A DNA stretch of 64,000 nucleotides, taken from contig NZ_NBWU01000001.1 of NCBI RefSeq assembly GCF_002514735.1, positions 558,001 through 622,000 of the forward strand, given 5' to 3'. Origin of the DNA: Sediminicola luteus (GTDB lineage Bacteria; Bacteroidota; Bacteroidia; Flavobacteriales; Flavobacteriaceae). Made by a program: the position numbers and the translations under genes. The notes below the pieces were generated by a model. That model was not told the DNA's origin. It did not search any database and saw nothing but the letters and a program-made list of their open reading frames with translations. Below are positions 8,753 through 17,992 of the stretch, in pieces (the stretch's first letter is position 1; each line of letters opens with the position of its first letter).

Positions 8753-10471
8753 ATGTGTACCCATCATATACCCGTTAACAAACAAGAAGCCCACGATAAC
8801 GAACATAAAATCTGGAGCCGTCGCTCATTTTTACAAGCTTTGGGCATTGCCGGATCTGGATCTATTATGCTCGGATCCAACCTCGTATCGGCCTCGGCCC
8901 CATCACCACTTACGGCTGCCATTGCCGCCGCCGAAACCGATAATATACTGGTACTGATCCGCCTAAACGGGGGTAACGACGGTTTAAGTACCGTTATTCC
9001 CATACAACAATACGATACCTACGCCAATGCCCGCCCCAACATCTATATTCCTGAGAGTAAGATTTTACGATTGACCGACGATTTCGGTGTGCCTTCTTAT
9101 ATGGATTCCTTAGAGGCCATGTGGGGAGACGGACAGTTTAAGGCCGTACATGGGGTAGGTTACGAAGGCCAAAGCCTATCGCATTTTACCGGTACCGATA
9201 TATTCGCAAACACCGATCTAACCACCACCGGATTCTCAGGAGAGAACACCGGCTGGATGGGCAGACATTTCGAAAACCTTTATCCCGATTATCTGATCAA
9301 TCCGCCCGAAGCCCCAGCAGCGATTCAGATCGGGCAATACGGTAGTATGGTATTTCAGGGAGAAGAGACCAACTATGCCTTTGTGACCTCGAATATCGAT
9401 CAATTGGAAGAAATCGCAGAAACCGGCTTGCAGTATAGCCTAGACCCGGCCCTATTTGATAATTGTATGTATGGCGATCAACTTCATTTTTTACGGGGAA
9501 CCGCCAATACTACCTATGAATATTCGGGTAAAATACACGAAGCCTACGAACGTGGGCGTAACGAAGTAGAGTACCAAGACAATTATTTTGCCCGTCAGTT
9601 GGCCCTTTTGGCCCGGTTGATCAAAGGCAATTTGGGCACCAAGGTCTATATGATCTCCATGGGTGGATTCGATACCCATGGTAACCAACCTTTGGCCCAC
9701 GAACGTTTGATGACCAATCTTTCGGTAGCCGTAAAGGATTTTTACGACGACCTTACCTTTACCGAACAAGACAATAAGGTGTTAAGTATGACCTTTTCGG
9801 AGTTCGGACGCCGGATCTTTGAAAACGGATCTAATGGTACCGACCACGGTAAGGCCGCCCCTACCCTTTTCTTTGGTTCCGGATTGAATGGAAGTGCTTT
9901 TGTAGGCGACCACCCAGCCTTGGAAAACCCTGACGGAAGAGGAAATTTGGCCCATACTATGGACTTCAGGGACCTCTACGCCACCGTAATGGCCGAATGG
10001 CTCTGTATACCCATACCCTTGGTAGAACAACATCTGCTTGGACACCCCTATATGCCAGTGAACCTTGGTTTTAATTGTAGCGGTACCGAATTCCCGGACA
10101 TTGCCTATTCCAATGATCCGCCTACACCGCCAACCCCAACGGATCCGGGTGAGGGTAATGGAGAAAACCCGTTGCCCACGATTCCCGACGATATTTTAAA
10201 CGGCATTGTCCATAAACCTTTTTATCCCAACACTAGCGGACAACCCATGATTTCTTTGACCATGCCGGCCACGGCCCATGTCGATATACAATTGTTCAAT
10301 ATCCTCGGACAAAATCTGGGGTCTATTTTCAATCAAATCGTAACCGAAGATCCCAACGGCATCGATATCGATGTACAGGCCAGGGTTTCGCGCCCCTTGG
10401 CCCCCGGTAAATACATCTATAGAATTCAAGTGCAAGACAAAAAAATGAGCAAGGCCATTATGGTCTCTTAA
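8753..10471 (+). CDS. DUF1501 protein with Tat signal and T9SS type A sorting domain
   Basis: 572 residues from ATG 8753, 7 bp after the DUF1800 stop. Residues 22-30 carry a twin-arginine motif (SRRSFLQAL) followed by a hydrophobic Ala/Ser stretch. The body shows the DUF1501 (sulfatase/alkaline-phosphatase-like fold) text LVLIRLNGGNDGLSTVIP near 60 and MGGFDTHGNQ, FSEFGRR and GTDHGKAAP further on. A Pro-rich linker (about 460-485, PPTPPTPTDPGEG) leads to a beta-sandwich C-terminal domain of about 85 residues (FYPNTSG ... DIQLFNILGQ ... APGKYIYRIQV) that matches the T9SS type A cargo signal. The protein is therefore predicted to cross the inner membrane by Tat and the outer membrane by T9SS. 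Confidence 0.88.
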   Translation: MCTHHIPVNKQEAHDNEHKIWSRRSFLQALGIAGSGSIMLGSNLVSASAPSPLTAAIAAAETDNILVLIRLNGGNDGLSTVIPIQQYDTYANARPNIYIPESKILRLTDDFGVPSYMDSLEAMWGDGQFKAVHGVGYEGQSLSHFTGTDIFANTDLTTTGFSGENTGWMGRHFENLYPDYLINPPEAPAAIQIGQYGSMVFQGEETNYAFVTSNIDQLEEIAETGLQYSLDPALFDNCMYGDQLHFLRGTANTTYEYSGKIHEAYERGRNEVEYQDNYFARQLALLARLIKGNLGTKVYMISMGGFDTHGNQPLAHERLMTNLSVAVKDFYDDLTFTEQDNKVLSMTFSEFGRRIFENGSNGTDHGKAAPTLFFGSGLNGSAFVGDHPALENPDGRGNLAHTMDFRDLYATVMAEWLCIPIPLVEQHLLGHPYMPVNLGFNCSGTEFPDIAYSNDPPTPPTPTDPGEGNGENPLPTIPDDILNGIVHKPFYPNTSGQPMISLTMPATAHVDIQLFNILGQNLGSIFNQIVTEDPNGIDIDVQARVSRPLAPGKYIYRIQVQDKKMSKAIMVS

Positions 10472-10490
10472 CCTACTTTTTACTGCTCCC

Positions 10491-10544
10491 AAAGCCCCTG
10501 TGAAACCTACTTGTGCGTCGGTAAAGCGGGGGCTTTACTTTTTA
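10491..10544 (+). terminator. Intrinsic terminator after the DUF1800-DUF1501 operon
   Basis: AAAGCCCC and GGGGCTTT pair across a 30-nt loop and are followed by ACTTTTTAA. It lies 20 bp after the DUF1501 stop. Confidence 0.75.
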
Positions 10545-10600
10545 ATCCGATCTAAAAACGCATATATTTAGGCAGTGGAACCAACAACCTCTCTATTGCC

Positions 10601-12316
10601 TTGAAATACATTTATATGCCCGTATTTCTTTTTGTTGTTCTTGTAGGTACACTTCAGGCCCAGGAACAAAGTCCCGAAACCATTAACATGGATGGGTTTT
10701 GGCAGGCTCATGGCGATATGGACAAAAGAAAAGCCCAAGGTCTTTTAGACACGGTCTATTTCGAACACTATTTCAAAACGTTGGACCTGGCCCCGCATTT
10801 TAAGGATGATGCCCCTTTTATCCTTGATTTTTATAAAAATACCGCCTATTCCTTTTATTACAATGGTATACTTCCGGAAGAAACCATCAAACTATATTCC
10901 CTTTTCTTTGAAACCTATGCCTACCTAGAACCCAAACTATCCGATTCCTTAAAACAGGCCATGCTTAACAAAAGGTCTTTCGCCCATGGCATTAAGGCCA
11001 GATGTCATGCCCAATTGCAACAAATAGAGCTGGCCGAAGCGGAACATCAGAAGAATCTGATCCTGATGCAGGACGAAAAATCCATTTATCAAGCCTCTAC
11101 TTTGGCCAATTATGGTTACTTCTTACTCTATCGCAAAAAAGATACGGCCGCAGCCAAAACCTATTACGACAAGAGTTACGAATTTACCCAACAGTATTTT
11201 CCCGAACATGATTATTTAGGTGCTATACAAGATCATTTAGCGGACTACTATTTTGTTACCGGGAACAAAGAAAAAGCTAAAGAAATCTACTTAAACAACT
11301 ATAGCTTTTATTGCCCCGAAACAGCATCTAAATCCGATTCAATCACCCCTTTTGACCTCCCTAAATTTATAGAAACGGGTACACGTTTAATCGAAACCAA
11401 TCTTAGTCTGGGAGTTATTACCAACAACGCACAGATTTTAAATCACTTAGAACATCATGTTAAAGGAACTAACGTAAAACCAGAATTCAGGTTAAAAGTG
11501 GCTTTTGCCAAGGCTCAATGGCTAACGGTACAAGGAAAAGCACACGAAAGCCGTACACAAATGCTATTGGCCCGAAAGCTATCCGACAGTATCACCCAAG
11601 CCACTGAAACCCACCAACGCATACTACGATCGGCCTACCATACCGTTATATTGAATCGGTTACGTCATAGCCATCAAATCGAAAAAAACCAAAAAGAAAC
11701 CAAAATACAAAACCAAAACCTCCGCTTTTCCATCTTGGTAATCTTGGCCTTATCGGCCATAGGCTTTTTGGTTTCCTTGGTCTTACGAAGGCGTCAGCAT
11801 CTGGTCAATGCCCGTAACGAACAGGTAATGGCCGAACAATCGTTAAAATTAACCGCCTTAAAAAACCAACAGTTGGAAATGGAGGTAACCGCTAAAGAAC
11901 GTGATCTCTCCGACTTTGCCCTTAACCTCAGCCAAAACCAAGAGTGGGCCAAACAACTGGCCCTAAAAATCGATGCCTTGAAAGCCACTCGTGGCCGGGA
12001 ACGCAAAAAGAATTTAGACGCCTTGGAAAAGGATATTAGAAATAAAGTGGCCCACGATACCGAAACCAAAGCCTTTTTCCATAGACTCGATAAACTGAGC
12101 CATGGATTTTACGATACACTCCAAAACAAATATCCCGATCTAAGTAAAAACGACATTCGCTTGTGCTCACTGATCCGACTGAAACTAACCAGTATGCAAA
12201 TCGCCAACCTTCAAAATATAACCGTGGCCTCGGTGAATACCAACCGTTACCGTTTACGTAAAAAACTCGGATTGGATAAGCACCGCGATCTCGACCGGTT
12301 TATACAGGATTTATAA
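10601..12316 (+). CDS. Membrane-anchored protein with TPR-like repeats and C-terminal LuxR-like HTH
   Basis: 571 residues. An N-terminal signal peptide (MKYIYMPVFLFVVLVGTLQAQ) starts at TTG 10601; ATG 10616 would remove the only positive charge, so TTG is preferred. Residues about 90-350 are helical repeats of TPR type, predicted periplasmic. A single membrane segment is near 375-395 (LVILALSAIGFLVSLVL), followed by a long coiled coil (400-500, many E/K/Q) and a C-terminal helix-turn-helix (LSKNDIRLCSLIRLKLTSMQIANLQNI, then SVNTNRYRLRKKLGL). The arrangement implies an outside-to-DNA one-component regulator, a type seen in Bacteroidota. The target is unknown; it is transcribed alone after a terminator. 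Confidence 0.8.
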   Translation: MKYIYMPVFLFVVLVGTLQAQEQSPETINMDGFWQAHGDMDKRKAQGLLDTVYFEHYFKTLDLAPHFKDDAPFILDFYKNTAYSFYYNGILPEETIKLYSLFFETYAYLEPKLSDSLKQAMLNKRSFAHGIKARCHAQLQQIELAEAEHQKNLILMQDEKSIYQASTLANYGYFLLYRKKDTAAAKTYYDKSYEFTQQYFPEHDYLGAIQDHLADYYFVTGNKEKAKEIYLNNYSFYCPETASKSDSITPFDLPKFIETGTRLIETNLSLGVITNNAQILNHLEHHVKGTNVKPEFRLKVAFAKAQWLTVQGKAHESRTQMLLARKLSDSITQATETHQRILRSAYHTVILNRLRHSHQIEKNQKETKIQNQNLRFSILVILALSAIGFLVSLVLRRRQHLVNARNEQVMAEQSLKLTALKNQQLEMEVTAKERDLSDFALNLSQNQEWAKQLALKIDALKATRGRERKKNLDALEKDIRNKVAHDTETKAFFHRLDKLSHGFYDTLQNKYPDLSKNDIRLCSLIRLKLTSMQIANLQNITVASVNTNRYRLRKKLGLDKHRDLDRFIQDL

Positions 12317-12393
12317 AGTAGGGGCATTTCCCTAAATTACATTTTGCACAAGGGTTTCTCCAATTTTAATGCATAGGTGAATACGCCGTTCAC

Positions 12394-12425
12394 CCCGATC
12401 CTCTCCCGTGGGAAAGGGGGATTTT
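12394..12425. repeat. C-rich/G-rich intergenic hairpin element
   Basis: An imperfect stem (ATCCTCTCCC with GGGAAAGGGGGAT), of the same CCCC...GGGG character as the elements at 35805, 41937, 45233, 47712, 52867 and 55405. It sits in the 250-bp gap before metG. Confidence 0.4.
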
Positions 12426-12504
12426 AATTAGTACTAAAATTATCACAACTTACGATTACCGAAAAAACATCCTCAATAACAGTACTTTTAGGTCTTTGGC
12501 CTAG

Positions 12505-12521
12505 ATTTGACTTTTGACATT
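12505..12521. repeat. 17-nt dispersed repeat, copy 1
   Basis: ATTTGACTTTTGACATT occurs here upstream of metG and, inverted, at 39037-39053 upstream of the response regulator. It is a low-complexity GAC/TTT-type intergenic sequence. Confidence 0.5.
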
Positions 12522-12543
12522 ATACATTAGCCGGCGGATTCCC

Positions 12544-12551
12544 TATTTTTG
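12544..12551 (+). promoter_or_regulatory. Bacteroidota -7 box of metG
   Basis: TATTTTTG fits the TAnnTTTG -7 consensus and ends 18 bp before the metG ATG. No well-spaced -33 TTTG is visible (the nearest is 27 bp upstream), so only the -7 element is supported. Confidence 0.4.
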
Positions 12552-12569
12552 CCCGAAAATCGGAATATC

Positions 12570-14627
12570 ATGGCCCAGTCACCCAAACGTTACACCTTAA
12601 CAGCAGCGCTACCTTATACCAATGGCCCCATACATATCGGTCATTTGGCCGGGGTATATGTGCCTGCCGATATCTATGCCCGATACCTTAGGGGTAAGGG
12701 AAAAGATGTAGCCTTTATCTGTGGTAGTGACGAACATGGGGTAGCCATACCCATGAAAGCCAAAAAAGAAGGGGTGGGCCCACAGGATATTATCGATAAG
12801 TACCATGCCCTAATCAAAAAATCGTTTGCCGATTTTGGGATTACCTTTGACAACTATAGCCGTACCTCGGCCCCTATTCACCACCAAACGGCCGGTGACT
12901 TCTTTAAAAAACTATACGAACAAGGCGATTTTATAGAAGAGACCACGGCCCAGCTATACGATGCCGAAGCCGACCAGTTTTTGGCCGACCGTTTTGTTAC
13001 GGGTACCTGCCCTAAATGCGGACACGAAGAGGCCTATGGGGATCAGTGCGAAAATTGTGGTAGCTCGTTGAACGCTACCGATCTGATCAACCCCAAATCG
13101 ACCTTAAGTGGGGCCACGCCAGTGTTGAAAGAAACAAAACATTGGTTTTTACCCTTGGATCGTCATGAAGATTTTCTAAAGGAATGGATCCTAGACGGAC
13201 ATAAAAATGATTGGAAACCCAATGTGTATGGCCAATGCAAATCGTGGATCGACGACGGGTTGAAACCCCGGGCGGTGACCCGTGATCTAGACTGGGGTAT
13301 TCCCGTTCCGGTTCCCGGTGGCGAAGGCAAAGTATTATACGTCTGGTTCGATGCCCCGATCGGGTACATCTCATCTACCAAAGAATGGGCCGAACGCGAG
13401 GGCAAGGATTGGGAACCTTTTTGGAAAGATGAAGCCACCGAATTGATACATTTTATCGGTAAGGACAATATCGTTTTCCATTGTATCATTTTCCCTTCAA
13501 TCTTAAAAGCCCATGGCGGATACATACTTCCCAAAAACGTGCCGGCCAATGAATTCTTGAATTTGGAAGGCAACAAATTGTCCACTTCCAAGAACTGGGC
13601 GGTTTGGTTGCATGAATACCTAGAGGAGTTTCCGGACCAACAAGATGTATTGCGCTATACCCTAACGGCCAATGCCCCCGAGACCAAGGACAACGATTTT
13701 ACTTGGAAAGATTTCCAGGCCCGGAACAATAACGAATTAGTGGCCATTTTTGGCAACTTTATCAATCGGGTAACCGTACTTACCCATAAGTATTACGATG
13801 GGGTGATTCCCGAAGCCGGACAGTTACAGACCGTGGATCAAGAGGCTTTGGCCGCCCTTAAAAAATTCCCGGAGACTATTTCACAATCGGTAGATCGCTA
13901 CCGTTTTCGTGAGGCTTCCCAAGAGTTGATGAACTTGGCCCGCTTGGGTAATAAATACCTGGCCGATGAAGAGCCTTGGAAGAAGATAAAGATCGATGCC
14001 GAACGCACCCAGACCATTATGTATACGGCCTTGCAGATCGCCACGGCCCTTGCGGTTCTATCGGAGCCCTTTTTACCCTTTACCTCGACCAAACTAAAGC
14101 GAATCTTGAACCAAGATGGCTTAAGTTGGGGCGATATAGCCACTACGGATGTATTATTACCAAGCGGACATACCATTAATGCCAGTGAGCACTTATTCAG
14201 TAAAATCGAAGATGCTGCCATTCAGGCCCAACTCGATAAGCTGGAAGCCACCAAAAAAGCGAATGAGGCCGAAAACAAGGCCGTAGCCCCGCAAAAAGAT
14301 ACCATTAGCTTTGACGACTTTACCAAACTCGATCTTCGGGTGGGTACCATTCTAGAAGCCGAAAAGATGCCCAAGGCAAAAAAACTACTGGTTTTAAAGG
14401 TAGATACCGGCATCGATACCCGCACCATTGTTTCGGGTATAGCCGAAAGCTTTGCCCCGGAAGACATCGTAGGAAAACAAGTGACCGTTTTAGTAAACCT
14501 GGCCCCGAGAAAATTACGCGGGGTGGCCAGTGAGGGTATGATACTAATGACCGAAAATGCCGAAGGTAAACTGGTCTTCGTTAACCCAGACGAGGCCGGT
14601 GTGGGGAATGGGGAAGGAATCGCGTAG
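12570..14627 (+). CDS. metG: Methionyl-tRNA synthetase with C-terminal tRNA-binding domain
   Basis: 685 residues; charges tRNA-Met in the cytoplasm. The HIGH signature is H22-I-G-H25 ([14 protein letters not shown]). A zinc knuckle has C147/C150 and C160/C163. The KMSKS loop appears as the variant KLSTSKNW near residue 340, a form common in this subfamily. The C-terminal about 100 residues are an EMAP/Trbp111-type tRNA-binding domain ([29 protein letters not shown]), so this is the dimerising long form. ATG 12570 (MAQSPKRY) is chosen over an upstream in-frame TTG. It is transcribed alone. Confidence 0.96.
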   Translation: MAQSPKRYTLTAALPYTNGPIHIGHLAGVYVPADIYARYLRGKGKDVAFICGSDEHGVAIPMKAKKEGVGPQDIIDKYHALIKKSFADFGITFDNYSRTSAPIHHQTAGDFFKKLYEQGDFIEETTAQLYDAEADQFLADRFVTGTCPKCGHEEAYGDQCENCGSSLNATDLINPKSTLSGATPVLKETKHWFLPLDRHEDFLKEWILDGHKNDWKPNVYGQCKSWIDDGLKPRAVTRDLDWGIPVPVPGGEGKVLYVWFDAPIGYISSTKEWAEREGKDWEPFWKDEATELIHFIGKDNIVFHCIIFPSILKAHGGYILPKNVPANEFLNLEGNKLSTSKNWAVWLHEYLEEFPDQQDVLRYTLTANAPETKDNDFTWKDFQARNNNELVAIFGNFINRVTVLTHKYYDGVIPEAGQLQTVDQEALAALKKFPETISQSVDRYRFREASQELMNLARLGNKYLADEEPWKKIKIDAERTQTIMYTALQIATALAVLSEPFLPFTSTKLKRILNQDGLSWGDIATTDVLLPSGHTINASEHLFSKIEDAAIQAQLDKLEATKKANEAENKAVAPQKDTISFDDFTKLDLRVGTILEAEKMPKAKKLLVLKVDTGIDTRTIVSGIAESFAPEDIVGKQVTVLVNLAPRKLRGVASEGMILMTENAEGKLVFVNPDEAGVGNGEGIA

Positions 14628-14741
14628 AAAATCTGCAGATTAGGCGGTTTTTCGGAATGGGGAAACCCAGACTAACTTGTCTTACCTACTACATATCAGG
14701 GTTTTGATTTAATTCTTTATCTTTAAGCAAAACCTACCAAC

Positions 14742-16487
14742 ATGAGATTTATTAGCTTTTGTGCCCTATTCCTAGGGCTACATATGGGTATATGGGCCCA
14801 AAACACAAAAACCATTTACGGTCGCATTACCGACCAGGATATACCCAAATCGGGTGTTAGCGTACAAGTTCAAAATAGCGAACGGGGTACTACCAGTGAT
14901 GCCGAAGGTAAATATAGTATTAGCGCGGCCGAAGGAGATGTTCTGGTTTTTTCCCATATCGGTTATGTATCCAAAGAAATCCAAATCGAAGATGTTACCC
15001 AAGTGCTCAATGTATCACTATCCCCTGAAATCACCGAACTAGACGATGTTACCGTAGAGGCCCAACGCCTAAATCTACAGGAACAGTTGGCCCTAGAATA
15101 CGACAGCAATCCTTCTTTGATCAAAACGGCCTATGGTATTTTTGATAAACGTTCGGCCGGTTACTCTTTACGCATATTGGAAGAGCGGCATATCAACAAA
15201 TCAGCCTTAACCCTAGCCGATGTCATTAACGGGAAATTTGCCGGGGTATCCTCGTTTTGTAACACCGTTACGGGGTATATTGTTTCCAGAATGCGGCCTA
15301 TGCCCACCATATTCAACCAAGGTTTACCCATTTATGATATTGATGGACAGATTCTAACCAGTTTGCCCTGCGGTTTGATTGCACCAGCCAATATCATACG
15401 TATTGCCGTAATACCTTCAACAGCGGGCACAAATCGATATGGTTCGATTGCCTCTAACGGGGTAATCATTATCAACACCAATCGCTACGGACGTTATAAA
15501 CCCAAACCAGCCGAAACCAGTTATACGGCCACCTATGCCCAAGATGCCCGGCCCTATGTGTCAACAGCCAATTACACCACAACGAAATCTTTACAAAAGT
15601 TGGCCGATCCCGATAGCGCCTTTACTGCACTCACCAAGGATGTTATGGGGTATTGCCCCAATTATCATTTCGCTTTGGATCAGTCGCTTTTATTTGCCAA
15701 ACATTGGAACCGTCCCGATTTGGCCCTAAAAGTGTTGGACAAAACGGATGCCCTGTTCCAGACCAACCCTGAGGCCCTAAAGGCCAAGGCCTATTTGTTA
15801 GAAGAATATGGATTCATGGACGAGGCTCACGAAACCTATAAAAGCATTTACCGATTACGCCCGCAATACCTGCAATCGCAACTCGATATGGCCCAAAGCT
15901 ATTTGACCGTAAACGAGCCCGAAAAGGCCATGGATCTGTATATGCGACATAAGTATTTGGTATCCGAAGGCTTGTTCAAAACAGATTCAACCGGTCAAAG
16001 CTCCATAATTTCAACAGATTACACCAACCTTATGGAGCGTTATGAATGGAACAACGGCCTGCATTTAAAAACTACCAAAACAAAGACCAAAACCACAGCT
16101 TCCAATGCCCGCTGGGTCTTAAGTTGGAACGATGGTGAAGCGGAATTCGATGTGGAATTCGTTAATCCGAAGGGCAAAACCTATGTATGGTCACACAGTC
16201 TGGATGGCAATCCCGATCAAATTCGTTACGAAAAAGAACTGGGGCTTTCGGCCACATCGGAAACCATTGATGGCACCTTACCCGGTACGTGGCAAGTAAA
16301 CATCACCTATTTGGGCAATAAAAAACTGACCCCAACCTATTTTAAACTAATCGAATACACGGACTATGGTACGCCCTGGCAAGAGAAAACCAGTCAACAT
16401 TTCCGATTGATCGAAAAAGGGACCAAATATAGGCTAACACGATTGACTATAACCCAAACCCCTGCAGGAAATACCGGAGGACAATAA
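14742..16487 (+). CDS. Secreted carboxypeptidase-regulatory/TonB-plug-like protein with TPR-like tail
   Basis: 581 residues. A signal peptide (MRFISFCALFLGLHMGIWAQ) is followed by a carboxypeptidase-regulatory-like beta domain (about 24-100; IYGRITDQDIPKSGVSVQV ... GKYSISAAEGDVLVFSHIGY). A plug-like segment comes next (about 150-235; LTLADVINGKFAGV ... ANIIRIAVIPSTAGTNRYGS ... NGVIIINT), then helices with TPR-like periodicity (about 340-425) and a beta-rich C-terminal domain. The first 235 residues look like the start of a SusC-type receptor, but the 22-strand barrel is absent and no SusD follows. It may be an envelope protein that borrowed the SusC front end. Function not known. Confidence 0.75.
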   Translation: MRFISFCALFLGLHMGIWAQNTKTIYGRITDQDIPKSGVSVQVQNSERGTTSDAEGKYSISAAEGDVLVFSHIGYVSKEIQIEDVTQVLNVSLSPEITELDDVTVEAQRLNLQEQLALEYDSNPSLIKTAYGIFDKRSAGYSLRILEERHINKSALTLADVINGKFAGVSSFCNTVTGYIVSRMRPMPTIFNQGLPIYDIDGQILTSLPCGLIAPANIIRIAVIPSTAGTNRYGSIASNGVIIINTNRYGRYKPKPAETSYTATYAQDARPYVSTANYTTTKSLQKLADPDSAFTALTKDVMGYCPNYHFALDQSLLFAKHWNRPDLALKVLDKTDALFQTNPEALKAKAYLLEEYGFMDEAHETYKSIYRLRPQYLQSQLDMAQSYLTVNEPEKAMDLYMRHKYLVSEGLFKTDSTGQSSIISTDYTNLMERYEWNNGLHLKTTKTKTKTTASNARWVLSWNDGEAEFDVEFVNPKGKTYVWSHSLDGNPDQIRYEKELGLSATSETIDGTLPGTWQVNITYLGNKKLTPTYFKLIEYTDYGTPWQEKTSQHFRLIEKGTKYRLTRLTITQTPAGNTGGQ

Positions 16488-16522
16488 AAATCCGACCGGG
16501 CATACCACGGCCGGATCTTTTT
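16486..16522. terminator. Bidirectional terminator between convergent genes
   Basis: AAAAATCCG and CGGATCTTTTT flank a GC-rich loop region and give an A-run/T-run on both strands, between the stops of two convergent genes (16487 and 16541). Confidence 0.7.
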
Positions 16523-16540
16523 GAACAACTTGGTTTGGTC

Positions 16541-17860
16541 TTATAAAATGTTTTTGTAGACCTTGCCGTCTTTCATAATCAAGAGTAGGTTCTCTTGTGG
16601 CTTGGTCAGTATTTTAATATCTTGTAAGGGGTTGCCATTTATCAATAAAATATCGGCCATGGCACCTTCTTGGATCAGCCCGATCTTTCCATAAGGGTTT
16701 CGCGGTCCGCTCAAGGCCAATAAACGGGCCGAATTCGAAGTGGCCTGCCGTAAAATATCAATGGGCTCGAACCATTGGGTACGAAGCGCGAATTCGTTGT
16801 TGATCTCTTTTAATTTTTCGGGATCGGTTATCACATCGGTACCGAAAGCTATGTTTTGGAAATTGAGTTTCTTGGCCGCTTTGAACATTCCGTCTATACC
16901 ATCGAATGCTTCATCGTGTTTGTTCTTTTGGTCGTCGGTATACCCTGCCGGATGGTAGGTGTACACCAAAACTTGGGGCGATAACCAGACATCGTGTTCC
17001 ATCATTAGCCTAAAGGTTTCTTCCGATAATAGATTGCCATGTTCTATGGACCTTACCCCATTCTTGATGGCCCTTTGGGCCCCTTTGTCGTTGTAAACAT
17101 GGGACATTACATAGGTACCCCAATCGGCCGCAGCCTGTACCGCAGCCTGTATTTCTTGGTCGGTATATTGGGTTACGTCCAAGGGATCGGCAAATGACCC
17201 GGTACCACCGCCGACACTTATTTTAATCTGGGAAGCACCGCGACGTAAGGCTTCACGGGTTGCCTTAAGCACTTCGGGCACCCCATCGGCCAATTGCACC
17301 ATATCGTACTTCATCAAGGTACTGGGCTCATAGGAAATCATGGCCGAAACCTGTGCATCCGTCCTGTGATCGGAATGGCCAGAGGTCTGCGAAATCATCG
17401 GACCCGAGGGAAATACCCGTGGACCTTCTACGATTCCCCTGTCTATGGCTTTTTTTAGCGAAAAACTATTCCCGCTGGCATCCCGGACGGTTGTAAACCC
17501 ATGCATAAGATAGGTCTTAGCCGTTTGGGTGGCCACATAGCCGAAATAAAACGGATCGGCGTTCAAGGTTTCCGGTATCGACATTTGAAACATTAAATGG
17601 GCGTGTGCATCTATAAAACCAGGGGTTAGGGTTGCACCCTGGGCATCAATAATCTTGGCTCCTTTAGGTGCCTTTAGGCCAATACCGATCTTTTTGATCA
17701 AATTGCCTTCGACCAATACACTTTGCCCCTTCTGCAAGGTTTCGCTGGTACCATCGAAAATATTCGCATTCCGTATCAATGTTACTTCTTGGGCCATGAC
17801 CGAAAACGTGCCGATCGACAAGGTAAAAAGCACCAGACCCAGTACTAGTTTATTTTTCAT
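16541..17860 (-). CDS. Secreted metal-dependent amidohydrolase (imidazolonepropionase/prolidase-like)
   Basis: 439 residues from ATG 17860 with a signal peptide (MKNKLVLGLVLFTLSIGTFSVMAQ), so it acts in the periplasm. The amidohydrolase-superfamily metal site is visible: H86-A-H88 in GFIDAHAHLM, later His residues in MSHVYN and SIEHGN, and the Asp in FGTDVITDP. The substrate-loop text SGPMISQTSGHSDHR is typical of Xaa-Pro dipeptidase/imidazolonepropionase-like members found with leader peptides. The substrate cannot be told from sequence; a dipeptide or cyclic amide is likely. Transcribed alone, downstream of the MalT-type regulator on the same strand. Confidence 0.85.
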   Translation of the reverse strand: MKNKLVLGLVLFTLSIGTFSVMAQEVTLIRNANIFDGTSETLQKGQSVLVEGNLIKKIGIGLKAPKGAKIIDAQGATLTPGFIDAHAHLMFQMSIPETLNADPFYFGYVATQTAKTYLMHGFTTVRDASGNSFSLKKAIDRGIVEGPRVFPSGPMISQTSGHSDHRTDAQVSAMISYEPSTLMKYDMVQLADGVPEVLKATREALRRGASQIKISVGGGTGSFADPLDVTQYTDQEIQAAVQAAADWGTYVMSHVYNDKGAQRAIKNGVRSIEHGNLLSEETFRLMMEHDVWLSPQVLVYTYHPAGYTDDQKNKHDEAFDGIDGMFKAAKKLNFQNIAFGTDVITDPEKLKEINNEFALRTQWFEPIDILRQATSNSARLLALSGPRNPYGKIGLIQEGAMADILLINGNPLQDIKILTKPQENLLLIMKDGKVYKNIL

Positions 17861-17892
17861 AGCATGTTGTATTTGATTATTAATCAAAGAAC

Positions 17893-17917
17893 AATAGCCA
17901 GTGAATACCTGGCTATT
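17893..17917. terminator. Hairpin between MalT-type regulator and amidohydrolase
   Basis: Perfect 9-bp inverted repeat AATAGCCAG / CTGGCTATT with a 7-nt loop. On the minus strand it is followed by GTTCTTTG, compatible with a weak terminator of the regulator gene. Confidence 0.45.
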
Positions 17918-17962
17918 AGGACCAATTCAAAAATAGATTATGAAACAACGAGGGTCAATCCA

Positions 17963-17980
17963 CTAAAGTTGACACTTTAG
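17963..17980. promoter_or_regulatory. Inverted repeat, possible operator
   Basis: CTAAAGT-TGAC-ACTTTAG has 7-bp arms about 105 bp upstream of the amidohydrolase start. It could be a regulator site, perhaps for the neighbouring LuxR protein, or a second hairpin in its 3' end. Confidence 0.3.
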
Positions 17981-17992
17981 TTAAAAGTTGGG

